A stretch of DNA of 64,000 nt from an uncultured Muribaculaceae bacterium (GCA_934636465.1 CAKUAR010000007.1:36084-100083); one strand, 5' to 3'. Numbered from the stretch's first letter, positions 25,939-34,437 are shown. The notes: a model not told the origin generated them from the letters alone. Numbers and translations: made by a program.

Positions 25939-26685
25939 CTACTTGTTTTTGAACGCGTGCGAAAGCTTCACTCCAAGTATTGTGAACCGCAGCCTGAGCA
26001 CAAACACAAGCCGCTCAACACCGCGGTCAAGCTCCTTGACCACAGCTATGTTTTCACGCAGTGCTTTCTCGCGCTCACGGTTGCTCACACCGCTTGTGTC
26101 ATAGCAAGCAATAGCCTCGTTGAGATGCAGAAACTTGCGACCGTCTTTCCAGCATTTCTTGAAGAAATAGAAGTCAGCCGAATACCTGAACCTGCGCTCA
26201 AAAGGCATCTGGCGCATCAGCTCCGTACGAACAAATGCTGCCTGGTGGCAGAAAAATATGTGGTGATAGTTGCGCGGCTCGTGAGCAGGAACGAGAGCCC
26301 ACGCACCGTCTCTCATCTTCATTATGTCGCCATAAAGCACATCGAGGTCACTGCCCTCGAGCCTGTCGGCAGCGGTTGACAGCACCTCCGGACTGCAAAA
26401 AGTGTCGCCGGCATTGAGGAAGATTATCCATTTGCCGTGAGCCTTGGCAGCAGCCTTGTTCATGGCGTCATATATGCCCGCGTCGCGCTCCGACGACCAC
26501 GACGTGATGTTTTTCTCATAACGCTTTATGGTGTCGATGCTGCCGTCGGTTGAGCCGCCGTCAACAACGATGTATTCGTAGTCAACAAACTCCTGTTTCA
26601 ACACACTTTCTATTGTGCGCTCAAGCAAGGCGTTGCAGTTGAGTGTCACCGTCACTATGGTGAAAACTGGATTCTGTGCGTTCAT
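25939..26685 (-). CDS. glycosyltransferase family 2
   Basis: This is a 248-residue GT-A-fold glycosyltransferase of the WcaE-like kind, cytosolic or peripheral at the inner membrane. The nucleotide-sugar-binding start PVFTIVTVTLNCNALLERTI is followed by YIVVDGGSTDGSID (about 35-48). The stretch DAGIYDAMNKAAAKAHGKW then leads to IIFLNAGDTF, where Asp in AGD probably sits at the metal site. The C-terminal third is basic. It stands alone, divergent from a GT4 gene 141 bases away, so the pair may serve one surface-glycan pathway. The donor and acceptor are unknown. Confidence 0.88.
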   Translation of the reverse strand: MNAQNPVFTIVTVTLNCNALLERTIESVLKQEFVDYEYIVVDGGSTDGSIDTIKRYEKNITSWSSERDAGIYDAMNKAAAKAHGKWIIFLNAGDTFCSPEVLSTAADRLEGSDLDVLYGDIMKMRDGAWALVPAHEPRNYHHIFFCHQAAFVRTELMRQMPFERRFRYSADFYFFKKCWKDGRKFLHLNEAIACYDTSGVSNREREKALRENIAVVKELDRGVERLVFVLRLRFTILGVKLSHAFKNK

Positions 26686-26711
26686 TCTGACTAATAATGA
26701 TTTTCAGTGCG

Positions 26712-26719
26712 CAAAGTTA
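26712..26719 (-). promoter_or_regulatory. -7 box (TAACTTTG) for the GT2 gene
   Basis: A perfect TAnnTTTG element on the minus strand ends 27 bases before the start at 26685. Confidence 0.5.
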
Positions 26720-26783
26720 CGCATTTTGACCCACTACGCGCAAAAATAACTCAAAACAAAGCCCATAATTGAAATAAAAAAAA

Positions 26784-26791
26784 TATCTTTG
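26784..26791 (+). promoter_or_regulatory. -7 box (TATCTTTG) for the GT4 gene
   Basis: A perfect TAnnTTTG element ends 36 bases before the GTG start at 26827. Confidence 0.5.
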
Positions 26792-26826
26792 CCTTAGCAA
26801 ACTTCTAAAGAAAGGTAAAAACTTCC

Positions 26827-27930
26827 GTGATCAACGTTTTTCACATAGTGTCAAACAAAATCTGGGGTGGCCCGGAGCAATATTCATTCGACGTTATCCG
26901 CCACATGCTTCACGACGACTACTACGTGGAGGTCGTGTGCCGCCACAACGATGCCATCGTCAAGCGTTTCCGCTCGCTTGAAATCCCGGTTTCCACTCTG
27001 CCGCTGAAAGGCCCTACCGACATCGACAGCTCCATAAGGCTTGCACGTCTGCTCAAAAAAGGCAAAAACGTGATTCACGTCCACTCTTTCAGCGATGCGT
27101 TTGCGGCAATTTTGGCCAAACATCTCTCCGAAAACCCCGAAACGCACGTTGTCATGACACTTCACCACGTGAAAAAGCCCTATAACAACTACCTGTTCCG
27201 CAAGTTCTACGACGAGATAGACCGCTTCATTTTCCCCTCGCAACTCACCTACGACCTTTTCACTTCCACAGCCAAGAAGTTTGACACTCGCAAGGCGTGC
27301 ATAATCCGCGAGAGCGTTCCTGCACCCAGTGCCGACGGCGATGCCACAGCAGTGCCCGACCTGCGCAAAAAACTCGGCGTGGCACCAGGGCAAAGTCTCA
27401 TCATGTTTCATGGCCGTCTGTGCCACGAAAAGGGCATTGACGTGGCTCTCAGAGCCCTCACGCAGCTCGACAAAAACACATTCAAAATGGCTGTCATAGG
27501 CTCAGGCAACCACAAGTTTGAGGCACAGCTAAAGGGCTTCATTGTGGCAAACCAACTGGTGCGCAATGTCAGTTTCCTTGGGTTTAACGACAATGTGCTG
27601 CCACTCATTGCGCAGTGCGACTTCGGCGTGTTGCCGTCGGTAGTGCCAGAGGCCATGGGGCTTGCCAACCTCGAATACATGATTCAAGGCAAGGCGCACA
27701 TCACCACCGACAACGGAGCACAAAAGGAATATGTGACCAACGGCAGCAACGGCCTGCTCGTCACTCCCGGTAACTATTTTGAAACCGCACAAGCCATCAA
27801 GACGCTTATCGACGACAAATCACTCTGCCAGCGACTCGGCAGCCAAGCCCAAGCCGACTTCCGCCAAAACCTTTCCTACACCCATTTCTACAGCTCGCTC
27901 AACGCTCTCTACCACTCGTTCTTCAGCTAA
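26827..27930 (+). CDS. glycosyltransferase family 4 (GT-B fold), GTG start
   Basis: This is a 367-residue retaining glycosyltransferase. The start is GTG at 26827; the family's N-terminal INVFHIVSNKIWGGPEQYS begins right after it and no ATG lies nearby. The acceptor-side Rossmann domain covers about 1-185. The donor-side domain begins with LIMFHGRLCHEKGIDVALRA (around 197) and contains the E-x7-E motif in VPEAMGLANLEYM (around 278). It probably adds sugars to a capsule, LPS or glycolipid and diverges from a GT2 gene. The specificity cannot be inferred. Confidence 0.9.
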   Translation: MINVFHIVSNKIWGGPEQYSFDVIRHMLHDDYYVEVVCRHNDAIVKRFRSLEIPVSTLPLKGPTDIDSSIRLARLLKKGKNVIHVHSFSDAFAAILAKHLSENPETHVVMTLHHVKKPYNNYLFRKFYDEIDRFIFPSQLTYDLFTSTAKKFDTRKACIIRESVPAPSADGDATAVPDLRKKLGVAPGQSLIMFHGRLCHEKGIDVALRALTQLDKNTFKMAVIGSGNHKFEAQLKGFIVANQLVRNVSFLGFNDNVLPLIAQCDFGVLPSVVPEAMGLANLEYMIQGKAHITTDNGAQKEYVTNGSNGLLVTPGNYFETAQAIKTLIDDKSLCQRLGSQAQADFRQNLSYTHFYSSLNALYHSFFS

Positions 27931-27935
27931 AAATT

Positions 27936-28017
27936 TTCCATTTATCGAAGTTTGCACACCCCAAAACCTTCCATTTATCGAAGTTAAGAGAGCAAAAATT
28001 GGAATCTTATTGAAGTT
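27936..28017 (+). repeat. three direct repeats, about 33 bp apart, upstream of the ATPase remnant
   Basis: TTCCATTTATCGAAGTT occurs at 27936-27952 and again, identical, at 27969-27985. A degenerate third copy ending TATTGAAGTT ends at 28017. The ends are 33 and 32 bases apart, close to three helical turns. The third copy overlaps the -33 region of the promoter at 28022-28029. This looks like a multi-site operator or iteron array. Confidence 0.7.
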
Positions 28018-28021
28018 ATAT

Positions 28022-28029
28022 TACATTTG
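28022..28029 (+). promoter_or_regulatory. -7 box (TACATTTG) with TTGG at 19-bp spacing, for the ATPase remnant
   Basis: TTGG (27999-28002), 19 bases, then TACATTTG, ending 22 bases before the ATG at 28051. The promoter looks intact although the gene is broken. Confidence 0.55.
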
Positions 28030-28050
28030 TGCTCTAAAAATCACGTATTT

Positions 28051-28633
28051 ATGAATTCTCGCAAATTGCTTACCATATTTAGTGACCAAAAATAAGAGTT
28101 GCTTAACAACGACATTACTAAATTGTGTGACAGAAAAGATGAATCACAACTGTCGCTTACAAGCAATTTGGCACAAATTGTTATTGGTGTAAGGCGAAGT
28201 GGCAAATCTACTTTGTGCGAAATATTCATTCGCCAAAACAAAACAGACTTTGCCTATGTCAACTTCGACGACGACAGACTATCGGGCATGAAGTCAAGCG
28301 ATTTCGGCTCCATGCTCGATGCCTTATATCAGATATATGGAAATTTCAATCACCTTTTTTTAGATGAAATCCAAAATATATCTGACTGGCAGTTACTGGT
28401 AAACAGGCTGTTGCGCCAAAAAAATCCATATTTTCATAATGGGTTCCAACTCCAAACTGCTAAGCAGTGAGCTGACAACGCATCTCACTGGACGACACAA
28501 CAAAGTGGAGCTATACCCATTCTCCTTTTCTGAATATGCTAAAATAACCGGCACCGACACAGAGCAAGAAATCAAAAAAGAGGGTTACAACATACGAGTT
28601 GTGCCAGCAGCCGAATGGCTTGTGAAACAGTGA
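28051..28633 (+). pseudogene. AAA-family ATPase (AAA_14/DUF4143 type), decayed
   Basis: The remnant starts MNSRKLLTIFSDQK and hits TAA at codon 15 (28093-28095). It continues in frame with ELLNNDITKL and an ATP-binding core: Walker A GVRRSGKST, then NHLFLDEIQNISDW as Walker B. At a run of seven A (28418-28424) the frame shifts. Removing one A restores RQKIHIFIMGSNSKLLSS and the family motif HLTGRHNKVELYPFSFSEY. After that about 200 residues are missing and the frame jumps to what looks like the extreme C-terminus (VVPAAEWLVKQ). Intact relatives are about 380-420 residues. At least three lesions are visible: nonsense, frameshift and internal deletion. The family is usually of unknown function, in some cases linked to mobile or toxin-like loci. 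Confidence 0.8.
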
Positions 28634-28641
28634 TAACAAAA

Positions 28642-28672
28642 AAAACCCGGCCAAATTGGTCGAGGTTTTTTT
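28642..28672. terminator. bidirectional terminator downstream of tRNA-Tyr
   Basis: The inverted repeat AACCCGGCCA / TGGTCGAGGTT (one bulged A, one G-U) is flanked by an A-run and a T-run. It serves the tRNA on the minus strand and could also end the ATPase remnant on the plus strand. Confidence 0.65.
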
Positions 28673-28673
28673 G

Positions 28674-28756
28674 TGGGTAGAGATGGATTCGAACCACCGA
28701 AGCTATAAAGCAGCAGATTTACAGTCTGCCCCATTTGGCCACTCTGGAATCTACCC
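28674..28756 (-). tRNA. tRNA-Tyr (anticodon GTA)
   Basis: The 83-base gene folds as a class II tRNA. The acceptor stem GGGTAGA pairs with TCTACCC. The anticodon stem GCAGA/TCTGC carries loop CTGTAAA with anticodon GTA (28720-28722). There is a long variable arm, and a T-arm with GGTTCGAATCC. The discriminator is A and the CCA end is not encoded. A TATCTTTG box lies 20 bases upstream and a terminator hairpin directly downstream, so it is transcribed alone. Confidence 0.95.
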
Positions 28757-28775
28757 AAGAGCTGTAAAAGCGATG

Positions 28776-28783
28776 CAAAGATA
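28776..28783 (-). promoter_or_regulatory. -7 box (TATCTTTG) for tRNA-Tyr
   Basis: A perfect TAnnTTTG element on the minus strand ends 20 bases before the tRNA 5' end. The remaining bases up to 28917 show nothing else. Confidence 0.5.
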
Positions 28784-28917
28784 GCAACATTTCGTCACTT
28801 CCACAAATTTAATCACCACATTCGTGAAATTTCCACTAAAATCTGTCGGTTTTATCCCAAATCTGATTTGCGTTTGTCTAACCCCATGCCAAAAAGGCTA
28901 CAAATAAAATATTTTGT

Positions 28918-28925
28918 AACTTTGC
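28918..28925 (+). promoter_or_regulatory. -7 box (TAACTTTG) for the sugar transporter
   Basis: A perfect TAnnTTTG element ends 31 bases before the ATG at 28956. Confidence 0.5.
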
Positions 28926-28955
28926 CGGAAGTCTAAGAAATTCAATTTTACAGCA

Positions 28956-30191
28956 ATGGACAAAAAAAGCAATTCCTCTCGCCTTGTGGCACGAGAATAC
29001 GTCATACCTTTCATCCTCATCACCTCACTCTTCTTTCTGTGGGGTGGAGCAAGAGCCATTCTCGACGTGCTCAATAAGCATTACCAACTCATACTCGACG
29101 TTAGCAAGACACGCTCTGCACTCATGCAAGCCGTGGTCTATCTGGCATATTTCCTCGGGGCACTGCCTGCCGGGCTGCTCATACGCCGCCTCGGCACACG
29201 CACCGGCGTGATTACTGGTCTGTTGCTATTTGCCGCAGGCACATTTCTGTTTTTACCGGCTGTGGGCATGGGCACATTCGAGCTTATCTTGCTGCCGCTG
29301 TTCGTCATAGGATGCGGACTTGTGCTGCTCGAAACCGCAGCCAACCCCTACGTCACACTGCTCGGCAGTCCAGCCACCTCGGCAGGAAGGCTCAACATCT
29401 CGCAGTCGTTCAACGGCCTGGGTTGCATGATGGGAGCATTGCTCGGCGGACTGTTTTTCTTCGGGTCAAACAGCACTGGCGAGGGCGCTTCGCCCACAAG
29501 CGTCATGGTACCCTACTCCATCCTTGCCGTCATAATGCTTGTGGTGGCAGCCTGTTTTGCCAGGGTCAAGCTGCCCGAAGTGGCCATGGAGCGCCTCTCG
29601 GCAAACGGCACCAAGCACCGCCATGCGCTCAAGCTGCCGTTCTACTTCGGCTTCATAGCCCTCATCAGCTACGAGATTTCAGAAATATCAATCAACACAT
29701 TCTTCATCAACTTCATGACCGACGATGGCTTCATGACACCCACGCAGGCCACATGGGCGCTATCGATGGGTGGACTGCTGCTCTTCATGGCCGGACGCGT
29801 GCTCGGCGGAATGCTCATGACGCGTGTTTCCACACAGCTCATCTTGCTCGTGTGCGCCATTGGCACGGTGGTGTGTACCGCCACAGCCATGGCTCCGCTG
29901 GGAGTTGTGTCGAAATGCTCCCTGATAGTGTGCTATGTGTTTGAGAGCATCATGTTCCCCACCATATTTGCCATGTCGCTCCACGGGCTGGGCAACGACA
30001 CCGAGTTTGGCTCGTCAATACTCATGACAAGCGTGGTGGGCGGTGCCATAGGTCCGCTTGCCATGGGCTGGGTGGGCGACCATTTCTCCATTTCAACAGC
30101 GCTTGCCGTGCCGTTTGCCACTTTTGTGATTGTTCTTGCCTTTTCTGTGTTCTCTTTGGCCAGAAGCCAGCGAGCCTCACTTGACAGTTGA
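28956..30191 (+). CDS. MFS sugar transporter of the FHS family (FucP/GluP-like)
   Basis: This is an inner-membrane proton-sugar symporter of 411 residues with about twelve transmembrane segments. FHS features are clear: YVIPFILITSLFFLWGGARAILDVLNKHYQ at the N-terminus (usually GFxxxLND in fucose permeases), then FLGALPAGLLIRRLGTRTGVITGLLLFAAG, ETAANPYVTLLGSP after helix 4, and the SQSFNGLGCMMGALLGG segment. Such transporters bring in glucose, galactose or fucose; which one is not readable here. Its stop codon lies within the second arm of a terminator hairpin. A nucleoside kinase follows after 51 bases. Confidence 0.9.
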   Translation: MDKKSNSSRLVAREYVIPFILITSLFFLWGGARAILDVLNKHYQLILDVSKTRSALMQAVVYLAYFLGALPAGLLIRRLGTRTGVITGLLLFAAGTFLFLPAVGMGTFELILLPLFVIGCGLVLLETAANPYVTLLGSPATSAGRLNISQSFNGLGCMMGALLGGLFFFGSNSTGEGASPTSVMVPYSILAVIMLVVAACFARVKLPEVAMERLSANGTKHRHALKLPFYFGFIALISYEISEISINTFFINFMTDDGFMTPTQATWALSMGGLLLFMAGRVLGGMLMTRVSTQLILLVCAIGTVVCTATAMAPLGVVSKCSLIVCYVFESIMFPTIFAMSLHGLGNDTEFGSSILMTSVVGGAIGPLAMGWVGDHFSISTALAVPFATFVIVLAFSVFSLARSQRASLDS

Positions 30192-30200
30192 GGCTTTTTT
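30173..30200 (+). terminator. terminator overlapping the transporter stop codon
   Basis: Arms AGCCTCA (30173-30179) and TGAGGCT (30189-30195) form a perfect 7-bp stem with a 9-base loop, followed by TTTTT. The TGA stop (30189-30191) is part of the second arm. Confidence 0.65.
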
Positions 30201-30242
30201 GTGTAACTTGTCACCGATTTTCATACTAAAAGAGAATTTGAC

Positions 30243-31919
30243 ATGAACGACGACTTAAAAGTTTTTTGCAAAAACACCAATGAATACATCGACATCGACG
30301 GTGGCGACACTCCTCTGTCGATATTTGAGTCAATAAAGACAAGGCTCAACGGCATCAACCCCATCTGCGCGCGCGTCAACAACCGCACGCAGCGCCTGGG
30401 CTATCACATCTACTCACCGTCTATGGTGGAGTTTCTCGACACTTCTTCCACACCAGGCTATCGCGTGTATCTGCGCTCGCTATGCATGATTATGTTCAAG
30501 GCCGTCAAAGACCTCTACCCCACACGCCGCCTCATCATCGTGCACTCTGTGTCGGGCGGTTATTACTGCCGGTTCAAGCACGATGCCACTGCCATCAGCG
30601 ATGCCACCGTGGCTGCCGTCAAGGCTCGCATGCGCGAGATTATTGATGCCGACATGCCATTCGTGCACCACGAGCGGCTCACCACCGATGTGATTGAGCT
30701 GTTCCGCAAGCAAGGCATGCCCGACAAGGTGCGCCTGCTCGAAAGTTCCAACAAGCTCTACGCGTCATACTATAAGCTGGGCGACCTTATCGACAGCTAC
30801 ATGGGTCCGCTTGCGCCAACCACAGGCCGCATCTCCGTTTTCGACCTCGTTTCGCACAAAGACGGCATGCTCCTGCTGCCGCCCGACAAGAAAAACCTTG
30901 CCGAGCCGGCCAAACCTGTCAAGCAGCAAAAGCTTTTCCAAGCCATGAACGACTACACCACATTTAACTGCATAATAGGCATTGCCGACGTGGGCGAGCT
31001 CAACAAGGCCATCGACACCCATCATGCCAGCGACCTCATCAATGTGGCTGAAGCCCTGCACAACCAGGCCTTTGCGCGCATTGCCGCCGACATTGCCGAG
31101 CGCAACCGCCAGGGAGGCGCCAAGGTGGTGATGGTGGCAGGGCCGTCGTCGAGCGGCAAGACCACTTCGGCCAAGCGACTGTCAATTCAGCTCATAACCA
31201 ACTATATCATTCCCAAAGTCATATCGCTCGACAACTATTTCGTCAACCGCGAAAACACCCCACGCGACGAGAGCGGCGATTATGACTACGAGTCGCTCTA
31301 TGCGCTCGACCTTGAGCAGCTCAACAGCGACATCAACGACCTGATTGCCGGCAAAGAAGTGAAAATGCCGACCTATAATTTCAAGACCGGCAAGCGCGAA
31401 TACAAAGGCAACACACTCAAGCTCGACGCCAACAACATTCTGCTCATGGAGGGCATTCACGGCCTTAACCCCGAGCTGACCAAGCAGATTGCCGATGACA
31501 TGAAATATCGCGTGTATGTGTCGGCTCTCACCACACTCACGGTTGACGACCACAACTGGATTCCAACCACCGACAACCGACTTCTGCGCCGCATAGTGCG
31601 CGACTACAAATATCGAGGCGAGAGTGCGCAAAGCACCATAGCGCGGTGGCCAAGCGTGAGGCGAGGCGAGGAAAAGTGGATTTTCCCGTTCCAGGAAAAC
31701 GCCGACGCCATGTTCAACTCCTCACTGCTGTTTGAGCTTGCCGTGATGAAGAACTACGCCCTGCCCATATTGAGCCAAGTGCCGGCCAACACCACGGAAT
31801 ACGACGAGGCGCAACGCCTAATCACGTTCCTCAACATGTTTCACCCCCTTGCCGAGAAAGACATTCCGAGCACAAGCCTGCTGCGCGAATTCTTGGGCGG
31901 AAGCAGTTTCCACTATTGA
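30243..31919 (+). CDS. nucleoside kinase with ThrRS-like N-terminal domain and uridine-kinase-like domain
   Basis: This is a 558-residue protein of a type widespread in Bacteroidota. The N-terminal 230 or so residues resemble the TGS and second-additional domains of threonyl-tRNA synthetase. The C-terminal half is a P-loop phosphoribulokinase/uridine-kinase fold: Walker A GPSSSGKTT (300-308), then SLDNYFVNRENTPRDESGDYD, and LLMEGIHGLNPEL, the family's Walker B-like motif. It probably phosphorylates nucleosides such as uridine, but activity is assigned by similarity only. It follows the FHS transporter after a terminator and has only an imperfect promoter box, so its own regulation is unclear. 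Confidence 0.85.
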   Translation: MNDDLKVFCKNTNEYIDIDGGDTPLSIFESIKTRLNGINPICARVNNRTQRLGYHIYSPSMVEFLDTSSTPGYRVYLRSLCMIMFKAVKDLYPTRRLIIVHSVSGGYYCRFKHDATAISDATVAAVKARMREIIDADMPFVHHERLTTDVIELFRKQGMPDKVRLLESSNKLYASYYKLGDLIDSYMGPLAPTTGRISVFDLVSHKDGMLLLPPDKKNLAEPAKPVKQQKLFQAMNDYTTFNCIIGIADVGELNKAIDTHHASDLINVAEALHNQAFARIAADIAERNRQGGAKVVMVAGPSSSGKTTSAKRLSIQLITNYIIPKVISLDNYFVNRENTPRDESGDYDYESLYALDLEQLNSDINDLIAGKEVKMPTYNFKTGKREYKGNTLKLDANNILLMEGIHGLNPELTKQIADDMKYRVYVSALTTLTVDDHNWIPTTDNRLLRRIVRDYKYRGESAQSTIARWPSVRRGEEKWIFPFQENADAMFNSSLLFELAVMKNYALPILSQVPANTTEYDEAQRLITFLNMFHPLAEKDIPSTSLLREFLGGSSFHY

Positions 31920-31994
31920 TTTTACTGCCAAAAAGGCCACTGCAAAAGTGGTTAACCATAAGACATTTGCACAAAATTAGTGCACAAAAACAGG

Positions 31995-32028
31995 CTGGTT
32001 GTGCAACAATATGCACAACCAGTTTTGC
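31995..32028 (+). terminator. terminator after the nucleoside kinase
   Basis: Arms CTGGTTGTGCA (31995-32005) and TGCACAACCAG (32012-32022) form a perfect 11-bp stem with a 6-base loop, followed by TTTTGCG. The stem is strong and the T-run short. Confidence 0.6.
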
Positions 32029-32086
32029 GTTGTGCGCATTTAATTTTTTTTCACAGAAAAAAATCGCCACTCCCATTTTTTGCTCC

Positions 32087-32094
32087 TACTTTTG
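32087..32094 (+). promoter_or_regulatory. -7 box (TACTTTTG) for the XRE-cupin operon
   Basis: A perfect TAnnTTTG element ends 69 bases before the ATG at 32163. It lies beyond the kinase terminator. Confidence 0.45.
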
Positions 32095-32162
32095 ACGCGG
32101 AAAAAACAGGCACGGCCTGCTTTAGCTAAATGAAATTCGCAACAAAAAGAGACTAAAAGATT

Positions 32163-32723
32163 ATGAGCGGAAAAGAGAAAATTCAAGATGTGGCAGAGCG
32201 CCTACATGGCCTTCGCGACGCTCTCGAGCTGACAACAGCCGAGGTGGCCGAAACATGCGGCATCAACGAAGCCACTTACAAATCCTATGAATCGGGGCAG
32301 CACGACATACCCATAAGCTTCATACAGACCCTTGCCGAGAAATACGGCGTGCAAGTGCCTGAACTGCTGTTTGGCATGACGCCCAAAATGAGCAGCTACT
32401 ATGTGACACGCGCCGGCAAAGGCTCGAGCGTGGAGCGCACCAAGGCCTACTCCTATCAGTCACTTGCCGAGGGCTTCAACAATAGAGTGATGCACCCGTT
32501 TCTCGTGACTATCGACCCGGAGAACAACAAAATCACGCACCCCAATGCTCACACCGGACAAGAGTTCAACTATGTGCTTGAAGGCACTATGGAGTTTCAC
32601 ATAGGAGCCAACGCCATCACACTCAATCCAGGCGACAGCATCATCTACAGTGCCCTCCAGCCTCACTATATGAAGGCTCTAAACAACCAGAAAGTGGTGT
32701 TCCTCACCATAATTGCCCAGTAA
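32163..32723 (+). CDS. XRE-family transcriptional regulator with C-terminal cupin domain
   Basis: This is a 186-residue DNA-binding regulator. An HTH_3 domain fills about 8-65 (LTTAEVAETCGINEATYKSY, then PISFIQTLAEKYGVQVPELL). A small beta-barrel cupin spans about 100-186 (HTGQEFNYVLEGTMEFHIGA and ITLNPGDSIIYSALQPHYM), probably sensing a small molecule. It sits 16 bases upstream of an acyl-CoA synthetase gene. Such HTH-cupin proteins often control an adjacent metabolic gene, so it probably regulates the synthetase or responds to its product (inference). Confidence 0.9.
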   Translation: MSGKEKIQDVAERLHGLRDALELTTAEVAETCGINEATYKSYESGQHDIPISFIQTLAEKYGVQVPELLFGMTPKMSSYYVTRAGKGSSVERTKAYSYQSLAEGFNNRVMHPFLVTIDPENNKITHPNAHTGQEFNYVLEGTMEFHIGANAITLNPGDSIIYSALQPHYMKALNNQKVVFLTIIAQ

Positions 32724-32739
32724 AAGATTACAAATCGTT

Positions 32740-34437
32740 ATGTTAGAAAAATTTCTCGACAGAACAAAGTTTGAGTCATACGAAGACTTCAAACACAACT
32801 TCCACATAAAAGTTCCCGAAAACTTCAATTTTGCCTACGACGTAGTCGATGAATGGGCACGCATTGCCCCCGACAAGCACGCACTGCTGTGGGTCAACGA
32901 CAAGGGACAGCACTACCAGTTCACTTTTGGCGATATAAAGCGTGAAAGCGACAAGACCGCCTCCTATTTCAGCCAGCTCGGCATAGGCCACGGCGACATG
33001 GTGATGCTCATCATGAAGCGCCGCTACCAGTTCTGGTTTGCCATCACGGCGCTCCACAAGCTCGGTGCTGTGGTCATTCCCGCCACCCACATGCTCACTG
33101 AAGACGACATCGTGTATCGCTGCCAATCGGCCGACATCAAGGCCATAGTGGCAGTGGGCGACGACATCGTGGTCAAGCACATTGACAACGCCATGTCTAA
33201 ATGCCCCACCGTGAAGCACCGCATCTCCATAGGCCCTGAAATTCCAGAGGGCTGGGACGACTTCAACAAAGGCATTGAAAACGCCCCCGAATTCAAGCGT
33301 CCGGAGCACGTCAACGTCAACAGCGACACATCGCTCATGTATTTCACAAGCGGCACATCGGGCGAACCCAAGATGGTGGCACACGATTTCCTCTACCCTC
33401 TTGGCCACATCGTCACCGCAGCCTATTGGCACAACCTCAACGAAAACAGCATTCACTTCACTCTTGCCGACACAGGCTGGGGAAAAGCCGTATGGGGCTG
33501 CTACTATGGCCAGTGGATTGTGGGCTGCAACGTATTTGTTTACGACTTTGAGAAGTTCATGCCTATAGATGTGCTGCGCTTGGTGCACGAATACCGCATC
33601 ACCAGCTTCTGCGCACCGCCAACGGTGTATCGCTTCCTTATCCGCGAGAATGTAAAAGACTACGACCTCACGTCGCTCACATATTGCACCAATGCCGGCG
33701 AGGCACTCAACCCAAGCGTGTTTGAGCAGTGGTACAAACTCACCGGCATCAAGCTGCACGAGGCTTTCGGCCAGACCGAAACCACAGCCACACTCGGCAC
33801 TTTTCCGTTCATGGAGCCACGTCCAGGGTCAATGGGCAAGCCAAGCCCTGGCTACGACATTGACCTCATGACCAACGACGGCCGCTGGGCTGAAGACGGC
33901 GAGCAGGGCGAAATCGTGGTCAAGACTCACGGCCACAAGCCAGTGGGACTGTTTAAGGAATATTACCGCGACCCAGAACTCACCAAGCAAAACTTCCACG
34001 ACGGCATATATCACACCGGCGATGTGGCTTGGCGCGACGAAGACGGATACTACTGGTTTGTGGGCCGCATCGACGACGTTATCAAGTCAAGTGGCTACCG
34101 CATTGGCCCGTTTGAGGTGGAAAACGCCCTCATGAAGCACCCTGCCGTGGTGGAGTGCGCCGTGACTGGTGTGTCCGACGAGGTGCGTGGCATGCTCGTT
34201 AAGGCCACCGTGGTGCTTAGCGACGAGTATAAGCACACACAAGGCATAGAGTTCAACAAGGACTATCGCGGCAAAGACGACATTCCGCAGTTTGTAAAGG
34301 AGCTTCAAGACTTTGTGAAGCGCACCACCGCACCCTACAAATATCCGCGCATCGTGCGCTTCGTTGAAGAGTTGCCAAAGACCATCAGCGGCAAGATTCG
34401 CCGTGTGGAAATAAGGGAGGGTGACGAAAAGAAATAA
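32740..34437 (+). CDS. AMP-dependent acyl-CoA synthetase (acetyl-/medium-chain type)
   Basis: This is an adenylate-forming ligase that joins a carboxylic acid to CoA with ATP. From the ATG at 32740 it has 565 residues; a TTG at 32713 is in frame but inside the previous gene's end. The AMP-binding motifs are complete: MYFTSGTSGEPKMV (A3), EAFGQTETTATLG (A5), HTGDVAWRDEDGYYWFVGRI with DDVIKSSGYRIGPFEVE (A7-A8), and the C-terminal catalytic lysine in PKTISGKIRR. The acid specificity is open: acetate, propionate or medium-chain acids are all possible. Its stop abuts the stop of the convergent barrel gene with no base between them. Confidence 0.92.
   Translation: MLEKFLDRTKFESYEDFKHNFHIKVPENFNFAYDVVDEWARIAPDKHALLWVNDKGQHYQFTFGDIKRESDKTASYFSQLGIGHGDMVMLIMKRRYQFWFAITALHKLGAVVIPATHMLTEDDIVYRCQSADIKAIVAVGDDIVVKHIDNAMSKCPTVKHRISIGPEIPEGWDDFNKGIENAPEFKRPEHVNVNSDTSLMYFTSGTSGEPKMVAHDFLYPLGHIVTAAYWHNLNENSIHFTLADTGWGKAVWGCYYGQWIVGCNVFVYDFEKFMPIDVLRLVHEYRITSFCAPPTVYRFLIRENVKDYDLTSLTYCTNAGEALNPSVFEQWYKLTGIKLHEAFGQTETTATLGTFPFMEPRPGSMGKPSPGYDIDLMTNDGRWAEDGEQGEIVVKTHGHKPVGLFKEYYRDPELTKQNFHDGIYHTGDVAWRDEDGYYWFVGRIDDVIKSSGYRIGPFEVENALMKHPAVVECAVTGVSDEVRGMLVKATVVLSDEYKHTQGIEFNKDYRGKDDIPQFVKELQDFVKRTTAPYKYPRIVRFVEELPKTISGKIRRVEIREGDEKK

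Noticed and set aside
27150-27180. A second parS-like sequence around CCACGTGAAA inside the GT4 gene
   Set aside because: It matches the central CACGTGAAA only; the outer bases differ at four or more positions and it is within conserved coding sequence.
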